Positions 26,601 to 33,083 of a stretch of DNA of 64,000 nucleotides are shown piece by piece. This DNA is from Porites lobata. Lineage: Eukaryota > Cnidaria > Anthozoa > Scleractinia > Poritidae. The stretch lies in assembly GCA_942486035.1 (NCBI GenBank), contig CALNXK010000173.1, positions 787,501 to 851,500 on the forward strand, written 5' to 3'. Made by a program: the position numbers and the translations under genes. Position 1 is the stretch's first letter, and each line of letters opens with the position of its first letter. A model generated the notes under the pieces. That model saw only the letters and a program-made list of their open reading frames with translations, was not told the DNA's origin and did no database searches.

Positions 26601-28802
26601 ATTCGCCATTTACAGATTGCTGTACCATCGGATATTTTTTTTTCCACAAAGGGCCACACCGGGTGAATGAGCAAAGGATCAACTTCTCGTTAGCCGTCTT
26701 TGATGCTTTAAAAGCTCCCCCTCATGAGCTTATTATCGCCAAATTGCATTCAAATTTGCTGATTCGCAGATTAAGAATAATTAGTTATGTCTCTGCATTC
26801 TGTGCGATGAAGAAAAGTCAAAATTAATTTCTAATAACTACGCCAATCAAAAGCTAACTTTGGAGAACTACTTTAATAGATGCAAGATCTTGAATTTTTC
26901 TGATCTCCGCCCGAAGATTATTTCACAGTTTGGGAGCATCCGACTGAAAGGCTCGGTCACCAAGCGTAGGCAGGCATAATCTTGTACCCAGATCTCACTT
27001 TGTCTTACGGTGAGATTTGGGCAAGAGATTAGGACAGGCATCTTTTGTTGGGCTCTTATGACAGAGTAGAAGCTGATGGTTATTCAGGAATCACTCAACT
27101 GATGCATACGACCTTTTCTCTTGATACACTTTTTTTTCATGGAATCTTAATATGAATCGAGGTTGTTGTTGTTGTTGTTTTATTTTCACGCAATGTAACG
27201 ATAAATGTTTCTTTGCAGGTTATTAATTGTGTATTAAGTGACCCAAATACCAAGGTAAAGCTCACAATCAGCGGTCTGGCCAATCCACTCCAACTGAAAT
27301 TCTCTGTTGGCGATCCTCCTTCTGGTAAACAGGCTGCATGCAAATACTTTAATGAAACACTCAGGATCTGGATGTCAGACGGTTTGGAAGCAGTAGGACC
27401 TGTCAATGGCACTTTAACTTGTAAATCAACCCACGCAACTGTCTTCGCTCCGTCCAACGATATAAAGAACGCTAGTAATGCCACGACTACGTTGCCACCT
27501 ACTACTACTGTTGGAGGTGAGACATAAACACGTTACATCTAACGTTGGGACTATATACGTACTTGTACAAAGGTTTTTGAGGCTGCTATTAAGCCCCCTC
27601 GGAGGAGTGATAAGACCACAATTATGTGTTAAATATAGTCGCATTTCTAATATTCAGTGTCCGGATTAACTGTAATCATGTGGTGGAAATGGATATCACT
27701 GAAATACGGAGTAAATCACTAGGTCGTTCTTTCCTACAGCGAACCGTGAGGCCAGTACCAAAATTATGACTTCAAAATTGGCATCACAAAATCACAACCA
27801 AGGATTATATCCTTAACTGTGAATTGCACTTCGCTCAGTCCTATTACTATTAAAAACTAAAAAATATTGTTCTTTGGATTTGCTCTAAAGTTCATAATGT
27901 TAAGATGATGATGATGATGATGATGATGACGATTTATGTTTATTGTTATTATAATGGCAGTACAAACGTCTGGATGCCCAGAGTAAAAAATAAAAGCTTT
28001 AGCTGGGCGGCAAACCGTAACCAGCCACAGCACCGACTAAAATTTATGGTACCAATTACACACTAATTATAATTTGTGCAAAAATAAATAAATAAATAAA
28101 AACCTAGGTAAAAATGATTTGATAAGAGTGTCATAAAAATTGAATAAATAAATAAATAAATAAAAACCTAAAAGCTTTATGGACGTTTTAAATTCAAAAT
28201 GAAAATGTTCGTAAGTTGAAACCCATCGTTCATATAGCTGTCCATTCAATTATGAGAAAGTCAAAGGTATGGAAATAAAATTTCGATAATGTACAAGATT
28301 AAGTATCTGTTAAAATAGGTGTCCAAAATTCCCGTAGATATCTAAGCGCTCAGCTTGAACATTCTAGCAATGTGTAATGAACTAGACAGGATTGCCTTTT
28401 GCATTTCGCGCATAATCGATTCACACTTGTCTCCTACAAGCTCTTTAATATTTTTCTCAACCTCTTTCGAACAGCCCTCAAGGACATCTACGATGATGTT
28501 GTACTGATTGACCTTGTACTCTAAATCAAGCTTATTATTATTGTTATTATTATTATTAGTAGTAGTAGTAGTATTATTATTATTAACTTTATTGTTCGTT
28601 TGCTATTTTTTTCTTTGTTACAGCACCAGAAACGAAAGCAGAGAAGGATCACACAGGCGCCATAGTGGGTGGCGTCCTTGGAGGCTTAGTTTTCATTGTC
28701 CTTGTTGTTCTTGGTATTTGGTGGTGCTCTAAGAAAAAGGCCAAAAATACGGGGAGGATATCTCCAGAATCGCTGCCACTAAATCAAGCTTCAGATTACT
28801 AA
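5479..28802 (+). CDS. PKD1/REJ-like single-pass cell-surface protein (whole gene, 5' incomplete)
   Basis: Sixteen exons join in one frame with closing splice phases and give about 1360 residues. Order: CGVC-type Cys-rich repeats (about residues 1-120), IPT/TIG-like domain (about 190-300), long REJ-like beta-rich region (about 430-900), GAIN-like region with a degenerate GPS motif (about 990-1280), Thr-rich stalk, one transmembrane helix and a tail of about 25 residues. REJ plus GAIN/GPS regions belong to the polycystin-1/sea-urchin REJ family, but here the PLAT domain and the polycystin membrane bundle are absent and the protein stops after one helix. Many N-x-S/T sites support an extracellular ectodomain. 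Related REJ/PKD1-type proteins are reported from coral skeletal matrix, so a matrix, adhesion or gamete-recognition role is possible but unproven. No signal peptide exon was found; the first seen exon starts in phase 1, so at least one exon lies upstream. Exons are listed separately. Confidence 0.8.
5551..6245. mobile_element. MITE-like repeat with 22-bp AT palindrome
   Basis: It contains a perfect palindrome TGTTTTAGTATATACTAAAA(CA) at 5630-5651 and a near copy at about 6228-6250, in the same orientation. ATTATTCACCGAAGTGG lies near one side and GGTGGATCAGTGAATAGC near the other. It sits in the first intron of the REJ-like gene. Exact ends not resolved. Confidence 0.4.
5993..6105 (-). CDS. 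Possible first coding exon inside a repeat
   Basis: Minus-strand ATG, 37 codons, donor gtaaag. It reads MASRSAAVTNKEISQIIKQA and continues VLEIHEKGDEVRFGSF. It looks like a starting exon and is antisense to the host gene within the repeat at 5551-6245, so it may belong to a mobile element. No downstream exon was found. Confidence 0.3.
6468..6606. repeat. Short interspersed GGAATCC(A)GAATCC repeats
   Basis: At least six irregular copies of GGAATCC followed by A/G-rich spacers, ending just before the second exon of the REJ-like gene. Confidence 0.6.
6708..6921 (+). CDS. REJ-like gene exon (two CGVC repeats)
   Basis: Entered in phase 0 after ttcttcttaag and left in phase 1 before gtaggc. It contains NAACGVCLMPGD and TEDDCGVCTGGSTG, the D-x-C/CGVC spacing of disulfide-rich repeats found in large secreted or adhesive proteins. 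Confidence 0.85.
8393..8640 (+). pseudogene. RecQ-like helicase fragment
   Basis: LGFALKSEQREALELLLRGK, then DVFCVLPIGFDKSLIYQMF and RPTVIVISPR, is the Q-motif/motif I/Ia start of a RecQ-type DNA helicase. Walker A is damaged: family consensus P-T-G-x-G-K-S, here P-I-G-F-D-K-S. The frame loses similarity after ISPR. An ATG at 8393 lies one frame off, suggesting a small indel. It sits in an intron of the REJ-like gene. Confidence 0.7.
9151..9501 (-). CDS. Zinc-finger-like transposon ORF (two CxxC pairs)
   Basis: One hundred and sixteen codons. CRMC and CSPC pairs about 62 residues apart, with a conserved-looking core FGNFTNGWISSENVF between, resemble an N-terminal zinc-binding module (ZAD-like spacing) found on many cnidarian repeat-encoded proteins. 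It ends soon after the second pair. Antisense to the host gene. Confidence 0.4.
   Translation of the reverse strand: MEDQNNKACMCLLLEEGESRKSRGLRTNCRMCGCCFKTQFGNFTNGWISSENVFVAPTRKGETLPKWADLLKNELFVVLKEGESFSTRAVCSPCESKVRNCPRETAPRCFHKLEKN
9865..10116 (+). CDS. REJ-like gene exon (last Cys-rich repeat, start of beta-sandwich)
   Basis: Acceptor tgttttag, donor gtatta, phases 1 to 1. Residues VCNGTNTTCAGCDG and CRVCDGDGSTC close the cysteine-rich part. The exon then passes to a beta-rich stretch with sequons NQT, NDT and NTT. Confidence 0.85.
12008..12592. mobile_element. MITE with TA target duplication
   Basis: Terminal inverted repeats TAGATGGTTTTCACAGTGAC and TAGATCGTTTTCACTGTCAC (read inward), each next to TA. 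This fits a Tc1/mariner-type non-autonomous element. It lies in an intron of the REJ-like gene. Confidence 0.6.
12999..13324 (+). CDS. REJ-like gene exon (IPT/TIG-like domain)
   Basis: Acceptor ctgtttcag, donor gtaggt, phases 1 to 0, 108 codons plus 2 nt. YVTLEGSGFFDWEETVCYFG followed by a V-D-T-S-R-L-K-C end matches the IPT/TIG pattern of V-T-(I/L)-x-G-x-x-F ... C-x-F-G ... C. Confidence 0.85.
14016..14160. repeat. Degenerate 21-22 bp tandem motif
   Basis: Six to seven copies of a unit like AAATCGCAYCATTTYTGTTC, with one or two changes each. Confidence 0.65.
14268..14412. repeat. Large hairpin, copy 1
   Basis: Arms of about 65 bp starting GGTAATTGAACTTCGTGTCG and ending as its near reverse complement, with a small CGCGCTGCGCGC-type centre. 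Paired with a second copy 180 bp away. Confidence 0.75.
14592..14740. repeat. Large hairpin, copy 2
   Basis: Same plan as the hairpin at 14268-14412 (GGTAACAGAACTTCGTGTCG ...), with diverged arms that keep internal pairing, so compensated or independently inserted. Confidence 0.75.
14951..15386 (+). CDS. REJ-like gene exon (end of TIG, linker domain)
   Basis: Acceptor ttttccccttaag, donor gtaggc, phases 0 to 1. It begins ISPVDDSTQLELSLSMDGG, completing the TIG fold (HVNFTVYDSAPKV). A negatively charged domain with sequons NIT and NGS follows. An ATG-started reading from 14873 includes intron sequence and is not used. Confidence 0.85.
15518..16044. mobile_element. 527-bp TIR element with 5-bp target duplication TTATG
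   Basis: Ends TACCGTATTTATTCGAATAA and, read inward from the right, TACCGTACTTATTCGATTAA. TTATG flanks both sides (15513-15517, 16045-16049). Subterminal zones carry repeated AATAAGCGCCC motifs. No transposase. Confidence 0.75.
16622..17013 (+). CDS. REJ-like gene exon (start of REJ-like region)
   Basis: Acceptor ctttttgttgaag, donor gtaagt, phases 1 to 0. DTISSCGNLTLSGFQSFGGG then QLNFNWSLVSP resembles the opening of REJ/PKD-type modules: a Ser-Cys turn, a short strand, then F-x-W. Confidence 0.8.
17141..17215 (-). repeat. tRNA-derived SINE-like relic
   Basis: The minus strand reads GCTCAAATGGTAGAGC (box A, intact D arm) and ACGGGTTCTAATCCCGT (box B, paired T arm with 7-nt loop). The anticodon arm is weak (no U33) and the acceptor stem does not pair, so it is a SINE head or tRNA pseudogene. 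Confidence 0.55.
17578..18040. mobile_element. G-rich MITE with about 60-bp imperfect TIRs
   Basis: The left arm runs from CAGGGACCCCGGGCCCAGGG through ACCGGGATGATCGAA. The right arm read inward is CCCCCAGGGTCCCAGGGGG through GGGATGATCGAA. The interior is rich in TTTTGGGG. Confidence 0.55.
18575..18845 (+). CDS. REJ-like gene exon
   Basis: Acceptor ccttcccttcacag, donor gtaggg, phases 0 to 1. KINFLWTVTCSD is another F-x-W/C beta strand of the REJ-like region. The tail ends ...LETAISGG. Confidence 0.8.
20270..20498 (+). CDS. REJ-like gene exon
   Basis: Acceptor cattttaag, donor gttggt, phases 1 to 2. It reads IGRSSGTIQFDVLTIDADG and LTCNWRCAVQGGGICYS, a Cys-rich loop of the REJ-like region. 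The next exon supplies the T of a split Ser codon. Confidence 0.75.
20721..20916. mobile_element. 196-bp MITE
   Basis: TIRs TTAGTAAAATCCAACTAGT are repeated inverted at both ends. An adjacent hairpin (20917-21025) has arms CAATCATTCCTC / GAGGAATGATTG, probably a second element. Confidence 0.6.
21302..21501 (+). CDS. REJ-like gene exon
   Basis: Acceptor ttccctttag, phases 2 to 1, donor gttggt. VDVSKGSRTASASISLTVVE is a typical final strand of a PKD/REJ-type module. KVEWSCKRQQ leads into the next. Confidence 0.75.
21698..22208. mobile_element. TIR element with CTCGTAAGCGACC subrepeats
   Basis: The motif CTCGTAAGCGACC recurs at least five times on the left and centre, and its complement GGTCGCTTACGA ends the right side. 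Related fragments occur near 20100-20230, 55530-55860 and 58630-58800. Confidence 0.5.
22362..22619 (+). CDS. REJ-like gene exon
   Basis: Acceptor ctttcccctag, donor gtaata, phases 1 to 1. KYKFQLTVNDGSQNGTASME is the classic Y-x-F-x-L-x-V-x-D closing strand of PKD/REJ modules. The longer open frame 22187-22915 around it is intron read-through. Confidence 0.85.
22890..23255 (-). mobile_element. 5'-truncated LINE tail
   Basis: The minus frame ends VREWNNLPRYVVEAGNLRRF, then KATLESCMCIS and a stop. This matches the W-N-x-LP-x-x-V-V-x-A C-terminal signature of non-LTR reverse transcriptase polyproteins. An AT-rich 3' tail follows toward 22890. Antisense in an intron of the REJ-like gene. Confidence 0.6.
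23273..23644 (+). CDS. REJ-like gene exon
   Basis: Acceptor ttcttttgattcag, donor gtgggt, phases 1 to 1. NILTLCLIVEDKFDSFTVKT followed by SNPPNAVALSSDALD and a helical GNADKALSLVIII segment is the REJ-to-helical transition seen in polycystin-type proteins. Confidence 0.85.
24455..24593 (+). CDS. REJ-like gene exon (helical segment)
   Basis: Acceptor aatcctttcag, donor gtgaga, phases 1 to 2. It reads ELRRNISQKAQNFVYEFVST, a helical stretch typical of the region N-terminal to GAIN. Confidence 0.8.
25055..25199 (+). CDS. REJ-like gene exon (helical segment)
   Basis: Acceptor gattattttag, donor gtgagt, phases 2 to 0. It reads STNMAGTLVKILDGLGDQSL with a sequon NNT and an acidic end DDNDEEFQT. 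Confidence 0.8.
25215..25650. mobile_element. Repeat with GGGGCTTATTT motifs
   Basis: Purine-rich blocks such as GAGGGGCTTATTT occur at both sides. Similar sequence lies near 24274-24345 and 49230-49330. Limits approximate. Confidence 0.35.
26104..26133 (+). CDS. Possible 30-nt alternative mini-exon of the REJ-like gene
   Basis: Acceptor tttcgtccttgcag, ten codons NIIVALDGLK, donor gtaaac, phases 0 to 0. It is a diverged tandem copy of the start of the following exon (NIIAALDELG) with its acceptor. Inclusion would insert ten residues in frame. Reading through without using its donor hits a stop. Whether it is used cannot be told from DNA. Confidence 0.4.
26166..26492 (+). CDS. REJ-like gene exon (GAIN-like region)
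   Basis: Acceptor tttcgtcctcacag, donor gtatga, 109 codons, phases 0 to 0. It starts NIIAALDELGDNLAVDL and contains VGVVSVQVTSLKAELPI, then RRCGDGKTCSG, consistent with the beta-rich part of a GAIN domain. Confidence 0.85.
27219..27516 (+). CDS. REJ-like gene exon (degenerate GPS motif, Thr stalk)
   Basis: Acceptor gtttctttgcag, donor gtgaga, phases 0 to 1. ACKYFNETLRIWMSDG ... GTLTCKSTHATVFA has the C-x-(Y/F)-(W/F) ... W ... C ... H-x-T-x-F-A layout of a GPS motif. It has only one of the usual paired cysteines, and HAT instead of HLT/HLS at the cleavage point. A short threonine-rich stalk (NATTTLPPTTTVGG) follows. Confidence 0.85.
27903..27930. repeat. (GAT)n microsatellite
   Basis: About nine uninterrupted ATG/GAT triplets. 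Confidence 0.9.
28080..28165. repeat. Two (AAAT)n microsatellites
   Basis: AAATAAAT tracts at 28080-28101 and 28142-28165, both followed by AAAACCTA, so a short duplication. Confidence 0.85.
28531..28586. repeat. (TTA/GTA)n microsatellite before the last REJ-like exon
   Basis: Triplet tract ATT/AGT of about 18 units, 40 bp upstream of the last exon's acceptor, where it forms part of the pyrimidine-poor intron end. Confidence 0.85.
28624..28802 (+). CDS. REJ-like gene last exon (transmembrane helix, tail, stop)
   Basis: Acceptor tttctttgttacag, entered in phase 1. After a charged stretch (APETKAEKDHTG) comes one helix starting GAIVGGVLGGLVFIVL and ending WWC, then KKKAKN as a stop-transfer signal and a tail ending LPLNQASDY before TAA. 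No PLAT domain or further helices follow before the stop. Confidence 0.9.
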
Positions 28803-28943
28803 GGCCTCGACCACATGAGCAGTTTTTCATTTGTTGATGTACATTATTTCATTTTCCCAAATCCTGTGGCAACTGCCGTAATTCGTAATTGTAGAAAAAC
28901 TAGCTCGACATCTATGGAGGCCCGTTCTGGTCAAAATTAATAT

Positions 28944-28949
28944 AATAAA
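28944..28949 (+). promoter_or_regulatory. Candidate poly(A) signal of the REJ-like gene
   Basis: AATAAA about 140 nt after the stop codon, in an AT-rich stretch. It is the nearest canonical hexamer; there is no transcript evidence. Confidence 0.4.
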
Positions 28950-29470
28950 ATGGCATCACAAGTGACTTTTTCGGCCAGTGCAGCATTTATTATGGACCCG
29001 TTGTGTATTTTTGTCATCACCACACAGGATTTTTTTAGTGTGTTGTTATTTTTTTTTTAGCTGCATGAATTATTTTTTAATTAAGGCTGTTTACTTTTTT
29101 TATGTTGTTGTATGAATAAATTTTTCATGCGTACCACAAATAATTTTTTAGTGGTACCGCGAATTATTTTTAATACAAGTATTGAGAATTATTTTTTCAT
29201 CGTGCTGAGAATTATTTTTCGCTGTATCGCGAATTTATTTTTGGTTCTACAATGCTTTGCGGGCCTTGCAGTTGAAGTGGACTGGTTCGAGTCTTTGACT
29301 TCCTTGAGCGACCATTTTGAAAACTTTGAAGTTGAGAAGTGCTTTGAAAGAGAATGCCAAGGCGAAACATTGTCAGGGAAAGAAACAAAAGAGGTTTTCA
29401 TCCTTCTTACAAAATCTATCTGGAGCCAGTAGTCTTTGCCGTTCGTGATGAGGTTTTCTGGACAGAAGAT
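28950..29470. repeat. Degenerate GAATTATTTTT repeats
   Basis: Between about 29060 and 29245, six irregular copies of GAATTATTTTT(T) spaced 25-35 bp apart. No gene seen. Confidence 0.5.
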
Positions 29471-29474
29471 TTAA

Positions 29475-30940
29475 GGTGGCTCCCTAGGGTATTTACTAAT
29501 AATCCGAGCTATCAAGCATACGTTACAGAAGGAAATCTAGTTACTTTGTCTTTGCGATTTTGTTCACGAGATTCACCGCTAAGGTTACCCATATAAGAAG
29601 GCTCCTTTATCAAGTTTGATTTTCTATATTAAGGCCGTTGCCATGGAAACATCGCATCCTTAAAGAGGCAGTAATTTTGTCATTTTTGCCCATTTTTCCC
29701 TGATAGTTCTAATTTCCCGCGGTGAAATGTCTTTAAACTTTGCCACTTCATATTAACGATGTTGCTTAACATTTTAAAGTGGAAAAAACATGGGGTCGTT
29801 AAGACGGTTTTGCCAATATTTTGAAATTTGTAACTTTTCTTAATAGAGGAGTTTAGCTCTTACAGATTTTGACAAAAAAATGACATTACAAAGGTAACAC
29901 CACTGTCAAGAAATGAGGCGATTTTAAAAATAATTTACCGAAGGAAACGCGAGAAATTCACGGTTAATTAACTGCGCTGACGTCACAAAAATCCGAAAAA
30001 CACGCGTGGTTCGGGGTCGTGTGAGCAAAATACGCGCGCGAGCCGTCACGCCCGCATGCGCATAATGCACAAAGCTACTGAAAACATGTGGTTTCTTTGA
30101 AGAGTACGAAAGCCATTTTTTTGAAGCCGTTTATCAGTATCATTACGGTGATATCTCGCCAGTTGAAAAAGGAGGGATAGCGGATTCAATTTTATACCTA
30201 ACACAGGATGTTTTCTTCGAAGTACGTGACTATTGTAGCTAAAATTCGAAGCGTGGTGGTCACTCGTGAGGATGGCGATCGTCGGCGATGAAGACGGTGG
30301 TTGTGCAAGGATCGCAATAAGCCCTTCATTTCCTAATCTGCTGTACACTGTTTGCAGATCTTCAAATGTTAGCCCACTTCCGGATACTTTTTCAACCTTG
30401 TTCTTCTTTAGGGATAATTTCGACGGCGAAGTTTTTCTTTTAAAGTCTGCTGTAAAAGATGGCGCCGATCTATATTTAATCGTATATCATGTCTTCAGCT
30501 ACATGTACAAGACCGTAGGTCTCGACGGACAACTATAGCTTTCGTCAAGGGTCAATCTGTGAGTAAAAATTATTTCTCGTTGTGCAAAAACATTGTCCAT
30601 TTACTTCGACTATTTAACGTTTGTCTACTTTTGAAGCGAAAGAATTGATGTCTTTGAAAAATTTCTGCTTTGTTTTTACATACAATTTACTCTTTTGGGG
30701 ATCGATATTGACTTGTAACCGGTGTAACATTGTCTCCTCTCATAAATGTTTGACCTACACTAATCAAACTTTTTGCACAATGAGTTTCAATGGAAAGTTA
30801 ATAAAGTTTTTTGGGGGGAATATTTCAAAACTGAGAGGCCATGTTTGTTTTAATTTTTGCGTGGACGTCGCGCGGATTTTAAAGCTCGCGCCATAGTAGT
30901 GCTCAGGCTGCGCACGGCCAATTTACTCTAGGAAGCCACC
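29475..30940. mobile_element. 1.47-kb element with TTAA target duplication
   Basis: TTAA at 29471-29474 and 30941-30944. Ends GGTGGCTCCCTAGGGTA and (inward) GGTGGCTTCCTAGAGTA. TTAA targeting fits piggyBac- or Kolobok-type families. No transposase frame, so non-autonomous. Confidence 0.7.
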
Positions 30941-30945
30941 TTAAT

Positions 30946-33025
30946 CAGGGCGTACCCAATCGATGAAAATCGATGATCGGAAAAGCAATCGATCAATCGA
31001 TGCCAATCGATGCATGTCAGTTAATTGGCATCGATTGGTATCGGCCAATCGATGACCAATCGATAATCACACAAAAGTGTTCATGAATCATCGATTGTCA
31101 TCGATTGGGGTTTAATATTTTCTCTGATCAAAAAGATTACTTCAATGTATCACATCAAAACGAAGTTATTTCGTACGACATTTGGTCCATTTGACAATTT
31201 TAACTACGCAATGGTTGCGTCGTACCTAGATCCGATGCAAAACATTTAATTCATTTTTCTTAGTTTTCCAACAGGTCTCTGCCCACACGCTGAGAACATG
31301 GAATTGTCAGTAACAGTCAGTTCTATCCAGAATTCTGAGAATTACACCGAGCTGAAATCGCGTGTGACGTAGAACAGCGTACAACAGAGTCAAAATACAA
31401 CAATCAACTCAACTATGTGTTGCTTTGGAAGTTTTAAATCATAACATAACTGTAATTAAACTTAATTTTGGACGAAATGGGCGAGCCGTACAAAAAAAGT
31501 TGGAAAAAAACGGTCCTGATCGAGAAAGTTATAGCGGCAAGGGAAAAAGCAAACAATATGACATGTACAGCCTCTGCTACAAGCACAGTTGCTACTGGTC
31601 ACGAAAGCACTATAAGCCACAGTTTGGACACTTCTGCTGAGTCTCTCACTGCAAAAGCGAGTACCTGCTCTTCTTCTTCCACTTCTTCGCGGTTTTGTCA
31701 TGCACGTAAAATTGTACAGCCTTCAACGTTTATCTATTATTTTGATGAAAAAAAAGAAAGAGTGATCCACCTGTTACTGCTTTTACTGTTTATGATTGAT
31801 CTGATCAATGCGTACATGGCAAACGCGATTTACCTTTACGTCATTAACACACTGATGTCAATTCAAGCAACTTTAATTTTCGAGGAACTAACTTGTCTGT
31901 TTTCCGTACTGCTTGCACTGTTGCTGTTGTTGTTGACCTGTTTTATGTTTGCGCAAGTAAATGTAAACTGCTTTTGTGGCGACAGTTGCAGTCTAATAGA
32001 CATGGGTTCTACTGTTTATGCCGAGGGCTACTAATGTGCCACTGATAGGTGTGAGGTACTTTTTTGAAAGCGTTATAAAACTATTAATATCGTTATAGTT
32101 TGAAAGTGAATTCCTGTAAACTGGACTTCAAAGTTGCAAACAGTTGACACTTTTGGCCACCCCGTTCAAAATTTATACGGCCCGTTTACACAGGCGATTT
32201 TGGTGCAATTTATGTCGCGATTTCCACTGCGTATTTTCTCGCGATCGTGCTGCAACGAGTTGATTTTTATCACTAGCTAGAATGTCTACGAAACGTGGTA
32301 AATGCGTAAACACGTCTTACAAAAAAAGATGATTTCGTTTTCGTCGTAAGGTCACAACGCCTTGTGATAACAGGTAGAATTTGAGTTGCAGCGCGACCGA
32401 GACAACAATGACCAAAAATCGCAACCGAAACCACGACAACACAAAAATCGCCTCTGTAAGTAAACTGTAAGTGTTTTCACGTTATGTGCTAGTTGTTTGG
32501 GGTTCAAAGTTCAAGTTTATTGGTTTTTTTAATAAAATCAGATTGTTGTAACTTTCATCGAGCACAAACCAGAGGAAAGGACGGGAAATGCGAAAAGACA
32601 ACTTTATTCAGTTAAGCAGAGTTAAGCTGATTATCTGTCAAGTTGTAAAAAAAACTCGATCTTCTGCCAATGTCCTCCACGATGTCATTGTTTTCGTCAT
32701 TAAAATGCATCAAGAGACTGTGCCTTTGGAAATCTTGACTGAAAATAAAACCTATCAACAATAATAACCAATAGATGAAAATTGGTAAAAAATCGATGCC
32801 AATTAATCGATTGATATTGATAATCGATGACAATCGATGCCAATTAATCGATTGATATCGGCAATCGATGACAATCGATGCCAATCGATGACAATCGATA
32901 ATCACACACACCTGGACGATCGATTGTTCATCGATTATCAATATCAATCGATTAATTGGCATCGATTGTCATCGAATGCCATCGATTCCCATCGATCATC
33001 GATTTCATCGATTGGGTACGCCCTG
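30946..33025. mobile_element. 2.08-kb element, CAGGGCGT ends, 6-bp duplication CTTAAT
   Basis: Ends CAGGGCGTACCCAATCGATG inverted at both sides. CTTAAT at 30940-30945 and 33026-33031 is an exact 6-bp duplication. Both subterminal zones (about 160 and 250 bp) are packed with CAATCGATG/CATCGATTG motifs. A six-bp duplication suggests an IS3EU- or Dada-like superfamily rather than hAT (8 bp), but no transposase was recognised. Confidence 0.75.
31477..32034 (+). CDS. ORF inside the CAGGGCGT element
   Basis: It reads MGEPYKKSWKKTVLIEKVIA, then a Ser/Thr-rich stretch (STSSRFCHAR). A potential donor (gtaaaa) follows. Read on, the frame gives very hydrophobic segments (LLLLLLFMIDLINA; LALLLLLLTCFMFA). 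The N-terminal part may be the first exon of an element-encoded protein; the rest may be intron. Function not recognised. Confidence 0.35.
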   Translation: MGEPYKKSWKKTVLIEKVIAAREKANNMTCTASATSTVATGHESTISHSLDTSAESLTAKASTCSSSSTSSRFCHARKIVQPSTFIYYFDEKKERVIHLLLLLLFMIDLINAYMANAIYLYVINTLMSIQATLIFEELTCLFSVLLALLLLLLTCFMFAQVNVNCFCGDSCSLIDMGSTVYAEGY

Positions 33026-33083
33026 CTTAATGGAGGAGACTACGAAGGGACTTCACGACTCGTACACAATTCTAATTCTTATT

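Noticed and set aside
28508..28732. Open frame with Leu/Val run
   Set aside because: Translation of the (TTA/GTA)n microsatellite in the wrong frame of the last exon.
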